This document shows, in pieces, positions 30,620-38,754 of a stretch of DNA of 64,000 nt (positions within the stretch are counted from its first letter, which is position 1; each line of letters starts with the position of its first letter). This stretch comes from Pseudomonadota bacterium (GTDB lineage Bacteria; Pseudomonadota; Alphaproteobacteria; Acetobacterales; Acetobacteraceae). The stretch is from positions 1 through 64,000 of the forward strand of contig JAFADX010000121.1 in NCBI GenBank assembly GCA_023424475.1, read 5' to 3'. The notes beneath the pieces are model-generated. The model was not told the origin of the DNA and searched no databases. It worked only from the letters and a program-made list of their open reading frames with translations. The translations under genes and the position numbers were made by a program.

Positions 30620-32127
30620 ACGCCGCCGGCTTCCCGCTGCTCAGCCTGCTTACCTTCCTGCCGCTGGCCGGCGCGATCTTCATCCTGACCCTTCGCGGGG
30701 ACGAGAAGGCCGTCGCCGAGAACGCGCGCTGGGCGGCGCTCTGGACCAGCCTCATCGTCTTCGCGCTGTCGCTGATCCTCTGGTTCCGCTTCGACAAGGC
30801 GGATCCGGGGTTCCAGTTCGTCGAGAACCTCGACTGGCTTTCCGATTTCGGGATCACCTACCACATGGGGGTGGACGGCATCTCGGTGCTGTTCATCCTG
30901 CTCTCGACGCTGCTGACGCCGATCTGCGTCCTCTCGTCGTGGGAAGCGGTGCAGAGCCGGGTGCGCGAGTACATGGTCGCCTTCCTCGTCCTCGAGACGA
31001 TGATGGTCGGCATGTTCGCCGCGCTCGATTTCATCGTCTTCTACGTCTTCTTCGAGGGCGTGCTGATCCCGATGTTCCTCATCATCGGGGTGTGGGGCGG
31101 CAAGCGGCGCGTCTATGCCTCCTTCAAGTTCTTCCTCTACACGCTGCTCGGCTCGGTGCTGATGCTGCTGGCGATCCTGCTGCTCTGGTACCGTGCCGGC
31201 ACCACCGACATACCGACCCTGTTCCAGCAGGCCATCCCGCCCACGCTGCAGACATGGATCTTCCTCGCCTTCTTCGCCTCCTTCGCGGTGAAGGTGCCGA
31301 TGTGGCCTTTCCATACCTGGCTGCCGGATGCGCATGTGGAGGCGCCGACGGCGGGCTCGGTCATCCTGGCGGGCGTGCTGCTGAAGATGGGGGCCTACGG
31401 CTTCTTGCGCTTCAGCCTGCCGATGCTGCCGCATGCCTCCGCGGACTTCGCGCCGGCCATCTACGTCCTGTCCATCGTCGCGGTCGTGTACACCTCGCTC
31501 GTGGCCCTGGCGCAGGAGGACATGAAGAAGCTGATCGCCTACTCGTCGGTCGCCCATATGGGCATCGTCACGCTCGGTATCTTCACCTTCAACGTGCAGG
31601 GGCTCTCGGGGGCACTTTTCACCATGCTCTCGCATGGCGTGGTCTCGGGGGCGCTCTTCCTCTGCGTCGGGGTGCTCTACGACCGTGTCCACTCGCGCGA
31701 GATCGCGCGCTATGGCGGGGTCGCGAAGATCATGCCGGGCTATGCGCTGATCTTCATGCTCTTCACCATGGCCTCGGTCGCGCTGCCCGGCCTGGCCGGC
31801 TTCCCCGGGGAACTGCTGGTGATCATCGCCGCCTGGCATGTGAACCCGACGGTCGCCTTCGGCGCGGCGCTCGGCATGATCCTGGGCGCGGCCTACATGC
31901 TCTACCTCTACAAGCGCGTCGCCTTCGGGCGGATCACCAGGGAGGACCTGCGCGGCCTGCTCGACATGTCGCCGCGGGAGCACCTGGTCTTCGCACCGCT
32001 CGTGATCCTCGCGGTCTGGATGGGCATCGCGCCGCAGACCTTCCTGTCCTTCTTCGAAGCCTCGGTCACGGCGCTGGTGGTGCGGCACGAAGCCGCGCTC
32101 GGCGCCGCGCGCCTGGCGGGGATGTGA
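30616..32127 (+). CDS. nuoM: NADH-quinone oxidoreductase subunit M
   Basis: The 503-residue antiporter-like subunit has about 14 helices. Landmarks are MGVDGISVLFILLSTLLTP, FYVFFEGVLIPMFLIIGVWGG with the conserved Glu, KVPMWPFHTWLPDAHVEAPTAGSVILAGVLLKMG and KKLIAYSSVAHMG. It forms a proton channel next to NuoL and NuoN. The start overlaps nuoL; nuoN begins 4 nt after its stop. Confidence 0.97.
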   Translation: MNAAGFPLLSLLTFLPLAGAIFILTLRGDEKAVAENARWAALWTSLIVFALSLILWFRFDKADPGFQFVENLDWLSDFGITYHMGVDGISVLFILLSTLLTPICVLSSWEAVQSRVREYMVAFLVLETMMVGMFAALDFIVFYVFFEGVLIPMFLIIGVWGGKRRVYASFKFFLYTLLGSVLMLLAILLLWYRAGTTDIPTLFQQAIPPTLQTWIFLAFFASFAVKVPMWPFHTWLPDAHVEAPTAGSVILAGVLLKMGAYGFLRFSLPMLPHASADFAPAIYVLSIVAVVYTSLVALAQEDMKKLIAYSSVAHMGIVTLGIFTFNVQGLSGALFTMLSHGVVSGALFLCVGVLYDRVHSREIARYGGVAKIMPGYALIFMLFTMASVALPGLAGFPGELLVIIAAWHVNPTVAFGAALGMILGAAYMLYLYKRVAFGRITREDLRGLLDMSPREHLVFAPLVILAVWMGIAPQTFLSFFEASVTALVVRHEAALGAARLAGM

Positions 32128-32131
32128 GCCG

Positions 32132-33553
32132 ATGAACTGGACCCTCGCCATGCCGGAGCTGGTGCTCGCGCTCTCCGGCCTCGCCATCCTGGGCATCGGC
32201 GTGCTGCCGAAGGGCAACACGCACTACGCCTGCGCCATGGCCGCGGTGGGCGCCTTCCTCCTCGCGGCCGTGCTTGCCCTGGGCGCGCCTGAAGGGACGG
32301 GCTTCGGCGGGCAGGTCGTCTCCGACGCCTTCACCCGGTTCACCAAGGTGCTGATCCTCGTCGGCGCGGCGGCGGGCGTGGTGCTCTCGGTCGACTTCAA
32401 CGAGAAGGAAGGCATCGACCGCTTCGAGTATCCGGTCCTTCTGGTCTTCGCGACGCTCGGCATGATGGTCATGGTCTCGGCCAACGACCTGATGTCGCTC
32501 TATGTCGGGCTCGAACTGCTGTCCCTCAGCCTCTACGTCGTCGCCGCCTTCAACCGCGACGACGAACGCTCGGCCGAGGCCGGGCTGAAGTACTTCGTGC
32601 TCGGTGCGCTTGCCTCCGGCCTGCTGCTCTATGGCTCCTCGCTGGTCTATGGCTTCACCGGGACGACGAATTTCGACCGCATCGCCGATGCGCTCTCCGA
32701 TCCGGCCAGGGCCAGCGCCGGCCTTACCGTGGGCATGGTGTTCGTCATCGTCGGGCTTGCCTTCAAGGTCTCGGCGGTGCCCTTCCACATGTGGACGCCG
32801 GACGTCTACGAAGGCGCTCCGACCCCGGTGACCGCCTTCTTTGCCGCGGCCCCGAAGGTCGCCGCGCTGGGCCTGTTCGCGCGGGTCCTGGGCGGTCCCT
32901 TCGGCGACCTCGCCGGCCAGTGGCAGCAGATCATCGTGCTGATCTCACTGCTTTCCATGGTGCTCGGCGCCTTCGCCGCGCTCCGCCAGTCGAACATCAA
33001 GCGGCTGATGGCCTATTCCTCGATCAGCCATGTCGGCTACGCTCTGGTGGGCCTCGCCTCGGCCTCCGAGGCCGGCATGCGCGGCCTGCTCGTCTATGTC
33101 GCGATCTACCTTCTGACCACTATCGGCACCTTCGCCGTGCTCGTGGCCATGCGCCGGCAGGGCAGGGCGGTCGAACGGGTGGAGGACCTTGCCGGCGTCG
33201 CGCGGACCGACCTGCCGATGGCGGTCTGGATGGCGGTCTTCATGTTCTCCATGGCCGGCATCCCGCCGCTCGCGGGCTTCTTCGGCAAGATGTTCGTCTT
33301 CAAGGCGGCCGTCGATGCAGGGCTGTGGACCCTCGCCATCGTCGGCGTGCTGTCCTCGGTCGTGGCGTCCTTCTACTACCTGCGCATCGTGAAGGTGATG
33401 TTCTTCGACGAGCCGGCGGGCGCCCTCGACCCGCGGCCGGCGAGCGTCACCTTCGTAATGGCGGCCTCGGGCGTCTTCGCCGCCCTGTTCTTCCTCTATC
33501 CGGCGCCCCTGGTGGCGGCGGCGCAGGCGGCCGTCGCCGCGCTGCTCGGGTGA
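32132..33553 (+). CDS. nuoN: NADH-quinone oxidoreductase subunit N
   Basis: The 473-residue antiporter-like subunit has about 14 helices. Landmarks are LYVGLELLSLSLYVVAAFNR, AEAGLKYFVLGALASGLLLYG, KVSAVPFHMWTPDVYEGAPTPVTAFFAAAPK and KRLMAYSSISHVGYAL. It completes the 14-subunit complex I. Its stop overlaps the birA GTG start (GTGA), so transcription and translation probably run on into the cofactor genes. Confidence 0.97.
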   Translation: MNWTLAMPELVLALSGLAILGIGVLPKGNTHYACAMAAVGAFLLAAVLALGAPEGTGFGGQVVSDAFTRFTKVLILVGAAAGVVLSVDFNEKEGIDRFEYPVLLVFATLGMMVMVSANDLMSLYVGLELLSLSLYVVAAFNRDDERSAEAGLKYFVLGALASGLLLYGSSLVYGFTGTTNFDRIADALSDPARASAGLTVGMVFVIVGLAFKVSAVPFHMWTPDVYEGAPTPVTAFFAAAPKVAALGLFARVLGGPFGDLAGQWQQIIVLISLLSMVLGAFAALRQSNIKRLMAYSSISHVGYALVGLASASEAGMRGLLVYVAIYLLTTIGTFAVLVAMRRQGRAVERVEDLAGVARTDLPMAVWMAVFMFSMAGIPPLAGFFGKMFVFKAAVDAGLWTLAIVGVLSSVVASFYYLRIVKVMFFDEPAGALDPRPASVTFVMAASGVFAALFFLYPAPLVAAAQAAVAALLG

Positions 33554-34284
33554 GGACGCCGCACCGCTTCCGCCTCCGCGTCCACGAGGCGCTGCCGAGC
33601 ACCTCGGACCTCGTGGCGCAACTGGCGGAAGCGGGGGAACCCGACGGCCTCGCCGTCCTCGCCCGGCGCCAGACCGCCGGGCGCGGCACCCAGGGTCGTT
33701 CCTGGGAAGGCCCGTCGGGCAACATGCACATGACCGTGCTGCTGCGGCCCGCGGAACCCATGCGCCATGCGCCGCAATGGGCGCTGGTCGCGGCCGTCGC
33801 TCTGGTCGATGCAGTTCTGCCGCTGCTGCCCGATCCTTCGGTGCTTGCGCTCAAATGGCCCAACGACCTGCTGCTGGGCGGCGCCAAGGCAGCCGGCATC
33901 CTGGCCGAGGCGGTGCCCGGGCCGCAGGGCGGCATCGCCTGGCTGGCGCTCGGCATCGGCGTGAACCTCGCTCATGCGCCCCGGGTGCCGGGCCGCGCCA
34001 CTGCCTGCCTGGCCGATGCCGGGGCAGCCGCTCCTGATCCGATCGCCTTCGCCGAGTGCCTGCTCGCCGCCCTCGAACGCCGCCGGACCGAGCGCGCGCT
34101 GGAAGGCTTCGGACCTGCCCGCGCGGCGTGGCTCGTGCATGGCCCCGACCTCGATACCCATCTTGCCATCCGGCGCCAGGGCGCCGAGATAGCCGGCCGT
34201 TTCGCGGGCCTCGCCGAGGATGGCAGCCTGCTGCTGGACAGCGGCGGCCGTGTCCACGCCGTCGCCTCAGGGGAGGTCGCCTGA
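33550..34284 (+). CDS. birA: Biotin--[acetyl-CoA-carboxylase] ligase
   Basis: The 244-residue protein activates biotin to biotinyl-AMP and attaches it to carboxylase carrier proteins. Signature segments are [21 protein letters not shown] (biotinyl-AMP loop) and [20 protein letters not shown] with the catalytic lysine region. It lacks an N-terminal helix-turn-helix domain, so it is a ligase only and not a repressor like E. coli BirA. The GTG start overlaps the nuoN stop; the stop overlaps the coaX start. This nuoN-birA-coaX order is common in alphaproteobacteria. Confidence 0.93.
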   Translation: MRTPHRFRLRVHEALPSTSDLVAQLAEAGEPDGLAVLARRQTAGRGTQGRSWEGPSGNMHMTVLLRPAEPMRHAPQWALVAAVALVDAVLPLLPDPSVLALKWPNDLLLGGAKAAGILAEAVPGPQGGIAWLALGIGVNLAHAPRVPGRATACLADAGAAAPDPIAFAECLLAALERRRTERALEGFGPARAAWLVHGPDLDTHLAIRRQGAEIAGRFAGLAEDGSLLLDSGGRVHAVASGEVA

Positions 34285-35102
34285 TGCTGCTCGCCGTCGA
34301 TGCCGGCAACACCAACGTCGTCTTCGCCGTCCATGACGGCAAGGAATGGCGCGGCCGCTGGCGCGTCGCGACGCGGGCGGACCGTACCTCGGACGAATAT
34401 GCGGTCTGGCTGCTGGCGCTGTTCCAGCACGCCGGGATCGACGCGAACCACGTCACCCGCTGCGTCATCGGCACCGTGGTGCCGGCCGCGCTCTACAACC
34501 TTCGCCGCCTCTGCCGCGACTGGTTCGACACCGAGCCCCTGATCGCGCGCGCTCCGCTGAACTGGGGATTCGAGATCCGCGTCGACCAGCCGAACGAGGT
34601 CGGCGCCGACCGCCTGCTCAACGCGCTCGCCGGCCACCAGCACTATGGCGGCCCGCTGATCGTCATCGACTTCGGCACGGCCACCACCTTCGACGTGGTC
34701 GACCATGACGGCGGCTACCTCGGCGGCGTCATCGCCCCGGGCATCAACCTTTCGATCGAGGCGCTGCACCAGGCGGCCGCGCGCCTGCCCCGCATCGGCA
34801 TCGGACGTCCCCAGGCGGTGATCGGCCGTGCAACCGTGCCCGCCATGCAGTCCGGCATCTTCTGGGGCTATGTCGGGCTGATCGAGGGACTCGTCGCCCG
34901 CATCAAGGCGGAGTATGGCAGGCCTCTGAAGGTCATCGCGACGGGCGGCCTCGCGCCGCTCTTCGCCGAAGGCACCCTTGTCATCGAGAAGACCGACCCC
35001 GACATCACGCTCGAGGGGCTTCGCCTTCTCGCCGACCGCAACCCGCCACCCGTCTTCCACCACAGCGCGCTGCGTGACCCGCTGAGATCGGATTCCGACT
35101 GA
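34284..35102 (+). CDS. coaX: Type III pantothenate kinase
   Basis: The 272-residue ASKHA-fold kinase performs the first step of coenzyme A synthesis. Signatures are [18 protein letters not shown] at the N-terminus, [45 protein letters not shown] and [13 protein letters not shown]. The start overlaps the birA stop by one base (TGATG), with GGGGAGG upstream. RNase J follows 5 nt after the stop. Confidence 0.95.
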   Translation: MLLAVDAGNTNVVFAVHDGKEWRGRWRVATRADRTSDEYAVWLLALFQHAGIDANHVTRCVIGTVVPAALYNLRRLCRDWFDTEPLIARAPLNWGFEIRVDQPNEVGADRLLNALAGHQHYGGPLIVIDFGTATTFDVVDHDGGYLGGVIAPGINLSIEALHQAAARLPRIGIGRPQAVIGRATVPAMQSGIFWGYVGLIEGLVARIKAEYGRPLKVIATGGLAPLFAEGTLVIEKTDPDITLEGLRLLADRNPPPVFHHSALRDPLRSDSD

Positions 35103-35107
35103 ACGAC

Positions 35108-36754
35108 ATGGATGCCCTATCGGGCGATCTCGCCTTCATCCCGCTCGGCGGAACTGGCGAGATCGGCATGAACCTCAACGTCTATCGCTGCGACGACGCG
35201 CTGCTGGCGGTGGATTGCGGCCTCGGCTTCGCCGGCGCCGACAATCCCGAAGTCGACGTCATGGTGCCGGATCCGGGCTGGCTCGCCGACCGCCGGGACC
35301 GGCTGGCCGGGCTCGTCATCACCCATGCGCATGAGGACCACATCGGCGCCGTGGCGCATCTCTGGCGCCAGTTGCGCTGCAAGGTGGTCGCGACGCCCTT
35401 CGCCGCCGCCGTGCTGACCCGCAAGCTGACCGAGGCCGGCCTGGTTCATGAGGTGCCGCTGGAGGTGCTGGAGCCCGGGGCGCGGTTCCGCCTCGGCCCC
35501 TTCGACTGCGGCTTCATGCCCGTCACCCACTCGGTGCCCGAGGCCCAGGCGCTGGTGCTGCGCACACGCCACGGCATCGTCCTGCACACCGGCGACTGGA
35601 AGCTCGACCCCGACCCGCTGATCGGCCCCCGCACGGACGAGGCCGCCTTCGCGGCGCTCGGCGAGGAAGGCGTGCTCGCGATGGTCTGCGATTCGACCAA
35701 CGCGATGGTCGAGGGCCATTCGGGCAGCGAGGCCGATGTCCGTCGCAACCTCACCGCGCTGATCCGCGGCATCAAGGGCCGCGTCGCGGTGACGGGCTTC
35801 GCCTCGAACGTCGCGCGTCTCGAATCCATCGCGCTCGCGGGCCGGGCGGCGGGCCGTCAGGTTTCGCTGTTCGGCCGCAGCCTGCGCAACATCGAACAGG
35901 CGGCGCGCGATTGCGGTTATCTGAAGTCGGCCCCGCCCTTCGTCCCCGAGGAGGAGGCCGGCTACCTCCCCGATGACGAGATCCTGCTGATCTGCACCGG
36001 CAGCCAGGGCGAGCCGCGCTCGGCCATGGCCAAGATCGCCGAGGACACGCACCCGAACATCGCGCTGGGAGAGGGGGACACCGTGATCTTCTCCTCCCGC
36101 CGCATCCCGGGGAACGAGCGCGCCATCCAGCGCGTGCAGGATGGCCTGGCGCGGCGCGGCTGCCGCGTGATGACGGACGAGGACCACATGGTCCATGTTT
36201 CCGGCCACCCCGCGCGCGACGAGCTCAAGCGCCTCTATGCCCTGGTGAAGCCGCGCTTCGCGGTGCCGGTGCATGGGGAGTGGCGCCACATGCAGGAGCA
36301 TGCGGCGCTCGCGGCCGAATGCGGCGCGGCGCCCTTCCTGATCGAGGACGGCGACGTGCTGCGCCTGTCCGGCAACCGGCCGGAGGTCGTGGAGGGCGTG
36401 CCGACCGGACGCCTCGCCATCGATGGCGACCGGCTGATCCCGATCGACGGCAGCCTGCTCGCAGCGCGCCGGCGGATGATGTTCAATGGCGTGGTCATGG
36501 CCTCGCTCGCGGTCGACGGACAGGGCAGGGTGCTGGGCAACCCGCAGATCTCGGCTCCGGGCCTGTTCGAGACCGGCGACCCGGACCCCGAACTGATCGC
36601 CGCCGACCTCCGGCGCGCGGTGGGTGACCTGCCGGCGGCGCTGCGGCGCGAGGACGACCAGCTGCGCGAGGCGGTGCGCAGCGCCGTCCGCAAGGCCGTC
36701 GGGCGCCGGCTGCGCAAGCGACCGACGGTCGAGGTGCATCTCCTGCGCGTCTGA
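35108..36754 (+). CDS. rnj: Ribonuclease J
   Basis: The 548-residue MBL-fold / beta-CASP nuclease processes and degrades RNA by endonuclease and 5'-3' exonuclease action. The metal motif is THAHEDHIGA (H73, H75, D77, H78). Other marks are the start FIPLGGTGEIGMNLNVY, MVCDSTNAMVEGHSGSE, ICTGSQGEPRSAMAKIA, VHVSGHPARDELKRLYALVKP and PVHGEWRHMQEHAALA. The C-terminal domain, about 100 residues, is present. Position after coaX is usual in alphaproteobacteria. Confidence 0.95.
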   Translation: MDALSGDLAFIPLGGTGEIGMNLNVYRCDDALLAVDCGLGFAGADNPEVDVMVPDPGWLADRRDRLAGLVITHAHEDHIGAVAHLWRQLRCKVVATPFAAAVLTRKLTEAGLVHEVPLEVLEPGARFRLGPFDCGFMPVTHSVPEAQALVLRTRHGIVLHTGDWKLDPDPLIGPRTDEAAFAALGEEGVLAMVCDSTNAMVEGHSGSEADVRRNLTALIRGIKGRVAVTGFASNVARLESIALAGRAAGRQVSLFGRSLRNIEQAARDCGYLKSAPPFVPEEEAGYLPDDEILLICTGSQGEPRSAMAKIAEDTHPNIALGEGDTVIFSSRRIPGNERAIQRVQDGLARRGCRVMTDEDHMVHVSGHPARDELKRLYALVKPRFAVPVHGEWRHMQEHAALAAECGAAPFLIEDGDVLRLSGNRPEVVEGVPTGRLAIDGDRLIPIDGSLLAARRRMMFNGVVMASLAVDGQGRVLGNPQISAPGLFETGDPDPELIAADLRRAVGDLPAALRREDDQLREAVRSAVRKAVGRRLRKRPTVEVHLLRV

Positions 36755-36873
36755 GGCCAGGCGCGACGCCGTCATTTGCCCGCCTCCCGGACGCCGGGCT
36801 GGCCCGCAGGTCGAAGCGTCGTGCCCTCCGGATGTGCCACCATCCTTTCCGGGCGGCGAAGGAAGCGAGAGGG

Positions 36874-36943
36874 GTTGCCGTGGGCCATGCGAACGGACGC
36901 CCCTCCGGGCTTTTGTTCTGGCGAGCATCTTCATCCGCTCTAG
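36874..36943 (-). repeat. B-type repeat, rearranged copy without palindrome
   Basis: Read on the minus strand, 36943-36908 matches the start of the B unit (CTAGAGCGGAT, then GAAGATGCTCGC and AGAACAAAAGCCC), but the 12-bp palindrome between them is missing. The next part, 36874-36897 (GTTGCCGTGGGCCATGCGAA), matches the GTTGCCGTGAGCC module of the B unit in the opposite orientation to the rest. The copy thus looks both deleted and internally inverted. It ends at the CTAG at 36940, where the next module begins. Confidence 0.55.
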
Positions 36944-36983
36944 AGATGTTCCCGTTCGCCCCGGCTCACGGCAACGTCTCTAG
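36940..36983 (-). repeat. B-type repeat, left-hand module split off by A element
   Basis: On the minus strand this is CTAGAGACGTTGCCGTGAGC followed by CGGGGCGAACGGGAACATCTCTAG, the distal half of the 104-bp B unit seen at 59560. It is bounded by CTAG on both sides and separated from its other half (37106-37173) by the A element. Confidence 0.6.
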
Positions 36984-37109
36984 AGCTCTTTTCGATCAGA
37001 CGGCACCGGCCCGCACCCCTACCCGGCCATCCAACGACAGCATCCTGGATGGGTGGCCGGGTGGGGGTGCGGGCCGGTGCCGGTTCCGACAGATCGGAAC
37101 ACGCCCTAG
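36980..37109 (-). repeat. A-type palindromic repeat, copy 1
   Basis: This 130-bp element is bounded by CTAG. Two arms, 37001-37028 and 37055-37082, are complementary over 28 bases with one mismatch and would form a very stable hairpin. A copy in the opposite orientation lies at 44077-44204. Shared flanks are TGTTCCGATCTGTCGGAAC at one end and GAAAAGAGCTCTAG at the other (read on the minus strand). It appears inserted into a B unit at a CTAGAG junction. Confidence 0.75.
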
Positions 37110-37173
37110 CCCGTTGTTTCTGCGAGCATCTTCACCCGATCAGGTGATTCCACCTGATCGGGATCCGCTCTAG
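37106..37173 (-). repeat. B-type repeat, palindrome-bearing module
   Basis: Read on the minus strand it is CTAGAGCGGAT, then the perfect 12-bp inverted repeat CCCGATCAGGTG / CACCTGATCGGG, then GAAGATGCTCGCAGAAACAA and CGGGCTAG. It matches the first two thirds of the tandem units at 59560-59767. It ends nine bases before the ATG at 37182, so it makes up the proximal leader of that gene. Confidence 0.75.
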
Positions 37174-37181
37174 GTTGCGGC

Positions 37182-38063
37182 ATGCTCCATGTGGCCATCT
37201 GCCGCCTGACGCTGATCGCCGCCCTCTTCACCGCGGCGGGATGCACGCTGCTCGAAACGCCGCCGACCACCGCCGTGCCGAGCGCGGCGCCGTCCGGCCC
37301 GTCGGCGGCCGATCTGCGGGAGGGCGCGCGATTGCGGCGGGCCGGCCTGGCGCAGCTCGCTCCGCGGCGCGGAAGCGCCGATCCCGATGCAGCGGCGCGA
37401 CTCATCGACCGGGCCGCGCGGCGCGGCGACCCGGACGCGCAGCTGATGGTCGCACTCGGCCATCTGAGCGGTGCCGACGGCGCCCGCGATCCTGCGGCGG
37501 CCCTGCCCTGGCTGCAGCGTGCGGCCCAGCAGGGACAGCCCGAGGCGCAGTACCGCCTCGCGCAGATGCTCGAGGCCGGGGAGGGAACCGGCCGCGACGT
37601 GGCCTGGGCGGCCGTATGGTTCCAACGCGCGGCGGAGCGCGGCCATCCGCAGGCGCAGTTCGCGCTGGCCATGCTCCAGGTCGCCGGCGAGGGCACGGCG
37701 CGGGACGAGGCGGAGGCCCTGGCGCGCTTCACTATCGCCCAGCAACGCGGCGTGGCGGTAGCGGCCCGATACCGCCAGGCGCTGCAGGCCCGGGTTCCCG
37801 CCGCGACCGCGCGCGACGCCTTGGCGCGCGTCCGGCGCGAGACGGCCCGTGGCCCTGTTCCCACCGTGGATCGCGCCCTGGTGCGCTTCGCGCAGTCTAG
37901 CCTGTCGGCCGAAGGCGCCTTCGCCGGCGCGGTGGACGGCGTGGACGGGCCGGCGACGCGCGCTGCCCTGAATGCCTTTGCGCGCGGGCAGGGGCTGCCG
38001 GCGGGTGCGCCCTATGCGCCTATCGTCATCGACCGGTTGCGCCGCCTCGCCGCGCGGCGTTGA
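37182..38063 (+). CDS. SEL1-repeat lipoprotein with C-terminal peptidoglycan-binding-like region
   Basis: The 293-residue protein has a lipoprotein signal with lipobox TAAGC (C21). Residues ~65-200 carry SEL1-like tetratricopeptide repeats: AARLIDRAARRGDPDAQLMV, ALPWLQRAAQQGQPEAQYRL and AAVWFQRAAERGHPQAQFAL. Residues ~225-293 (QSSLSAEGAFAGAVDGVDGP) resemble a peptidoglycan_binding_1 helix motif. It is likely anchored to an envelope membrane and scaffolds partners; no enzymatic function is visible. The ATG lies nine bases after a B-type repeat, and only a weak AGG precedes it. Confidence 0.8.
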   Translation: MLHVAICRLTLIAALFTAAGCTLLETPPTTAVPSAAPSGPSAADLREGARLRRAGLAQLAPRRGSADPDAAARLIDRAARRGDPDAQLMVALGHLSGADGARDPAAALPWLQRAAQQGQPEAQYRLAQMLEAGEGTGRDVAWAAVWFQRAAERGHPQAQFALAMLQVAGEGTARDEAEALARFTIAQQRGVAVAARYRQALQARVPAATARDALARVRRETARGPVPTVDRALVRFAQSSLSAEGAFAGAVDGVDGPATRAALNAFARGQGLPAGAPYAPIVIDRLRRLAARR

Positions 38064-38135
38064 TCGGAGGGAGCCCTTGCCGGGCCGGGGGCGGCGGGAC
38101 TACGCCACTCGCGCCCACGGCAAGGATCGTTCCGC

Positions 38136-38399
38136 ATGACCCTCTTCACCGGCTTCGTCGTCTATCTGCTGCTCTGGTGGCTTTCGCTGTTCGTCGTCCT
38201 GCCGATCGGCACACGCACGGACCCCGAGGGCGATCCCGAGGCGGGCGGCTGGCGGGGCACCCCGGTGAAGGTGAACCTCGGCTGGAAGCTGCTGGGAACG
38301 ACGCTGCTGGCCGGCGCGATCTGGCTCGGTGTCTGGTACCTGGTGGAGAGCGACTGGATCTCCTTCCGCACGGGCTACTTCTCGCTGCCCTCCGACTGA
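38136..38399 (+). CDS. DUF1467 family membrane protein
   Basis: The 87-residue protein has two hydrophobic helices (FTGFVVYLLLWWLSLFVVLP, residues 4-23, and WKLLGTTLLAGAIWLGVWYL, 50-69) separated by a polar loop (GTRTDPEGDPEAGGWRGTPV). This matches DUF1467, a small inner-membrane family of unknown function. In alphaproteobacteria it commonly sits directly upstream of proS, as here. Confidence 0.85.
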   Translation: MTLFTGFVVYLLLWWLSLFVVLPIGTRTDPEGDPEAGGWRGTPVKVNLGWKLLGTTLLAGAIWLGVWYLVESDWISFRTGYFSLPSD

Positions 38400-38449
38400 T
38401 CGCGATTTGGGCAGCCAAGGCAGGCATTGGGTAAAAGGAGCGCAGTCCG

Positions 38450-38469
38450 CGGCTGAACGCCGTTTTTTT
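38450..38469 (+). terminator. Possible intrinsic terminator after DUF1467
   Basis: A short stem CGGC / GCCG with loop TGAAC is followed by seven T residues. The stem is weak but the T-tract is striking for this genome. Confidence 0.5.
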
Positions 38470-38483
38470 GATCCTGCGCGAAG

Positions 38484-38615
38484 GTGATTTCCGTTGTTCG
38501 CCGAGCCCCGGCCGACCATTCTGGTTCCGGGAAGAGGTTGGTTCTCTTCCTGCCGTGTGACTGGCGTTTCCTCCCTAAACTTGGGCCGCGACCTCAGGGG
38601 CGCGGCCCTTTTTTT
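38484..38615 (+). ncRNA. Candidate small structured RNA (possibly 6S-like)
   Basis: About 130 nt between a T-tract and a strong intrinsic terminator contain no ORF but several pairings: GGAAGAG / CTCTTCC (38529-38550), CGCC with AG against CTGGCG closing a longer helix, and the terminator stem. TTGTTCGCC near the 5' end and GGCGTTTCCTCCC near the 3' end recall alphaproteobacterial 6S RNA, but I could not confirm a full 6S fold and no promoter is obvious. The 5' end is approximate. An alternative is a leader of proS ending in an attenuator. Confidence 0.35.
38583..38615 (+). terminator. Strong intrinsic terminator upstream of proS
   Basis: Stem GGGCCGCG / CGCGGCCC with a ten-base loop is followed by seven T residues. 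As no gene ends here, it must end a small RNA or attenuate read-through into proS. Confidence 0.85.
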
Positions 38616-38670
38616 CTCTTAGCGAGAGCCTGTCGCGGTCTCAAGCATAAAGTGAGCCTGCCTGTGCCTT

Positions 38671-38754
38671 CTGCGACCGGAAATGTCGCAGCGGCTCGGC
38701 AGGCCGCACGCTTGTTTCCCGGGCGGGAAACGTCGGCGGCCCCTTCCGGCCGCC
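38671..38754 (+). promoter_or_regulatory. Three consecutive hairpins in the proS leader
   Basis: CTGCGAC / GTCGCAG (38671-38691), GTTTCCCG / CGGGAAAC (38714-38731) and GGCGGCC / GGCCGCC (38735-38754) follow one another, ending 31 nt before the proS start. None has a T-tract. They may be part of a structured leader; no known riboswitch class was recognised. Confidence 0.35.

Larger units (their letters stand above)
36755..37181. other. 427-nt gene-free region dominated by nested CTAG-bounded repeats
   Basis: No credible gene is present. The first ~115 bases (36755-36873) show nothing distinctive. From 36874 to 37173 the region is a mosaic of repeat modules described in separate entries: an altered B copy, a split B copy and an A copy, joined at CTAG. 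Short ORFs here (such as 36832-37173) are translations of the repeat and recur in the other copies. Confidence 0.7.

Noticed and set aside
36832..37173. Short ORF with a proline/threonine-rich product that recurs in another frame at 43594-44295
   Set aside because: The similarity comes from the A-type repeat DNA, not from a protein family; the reading differs by strand and copy.
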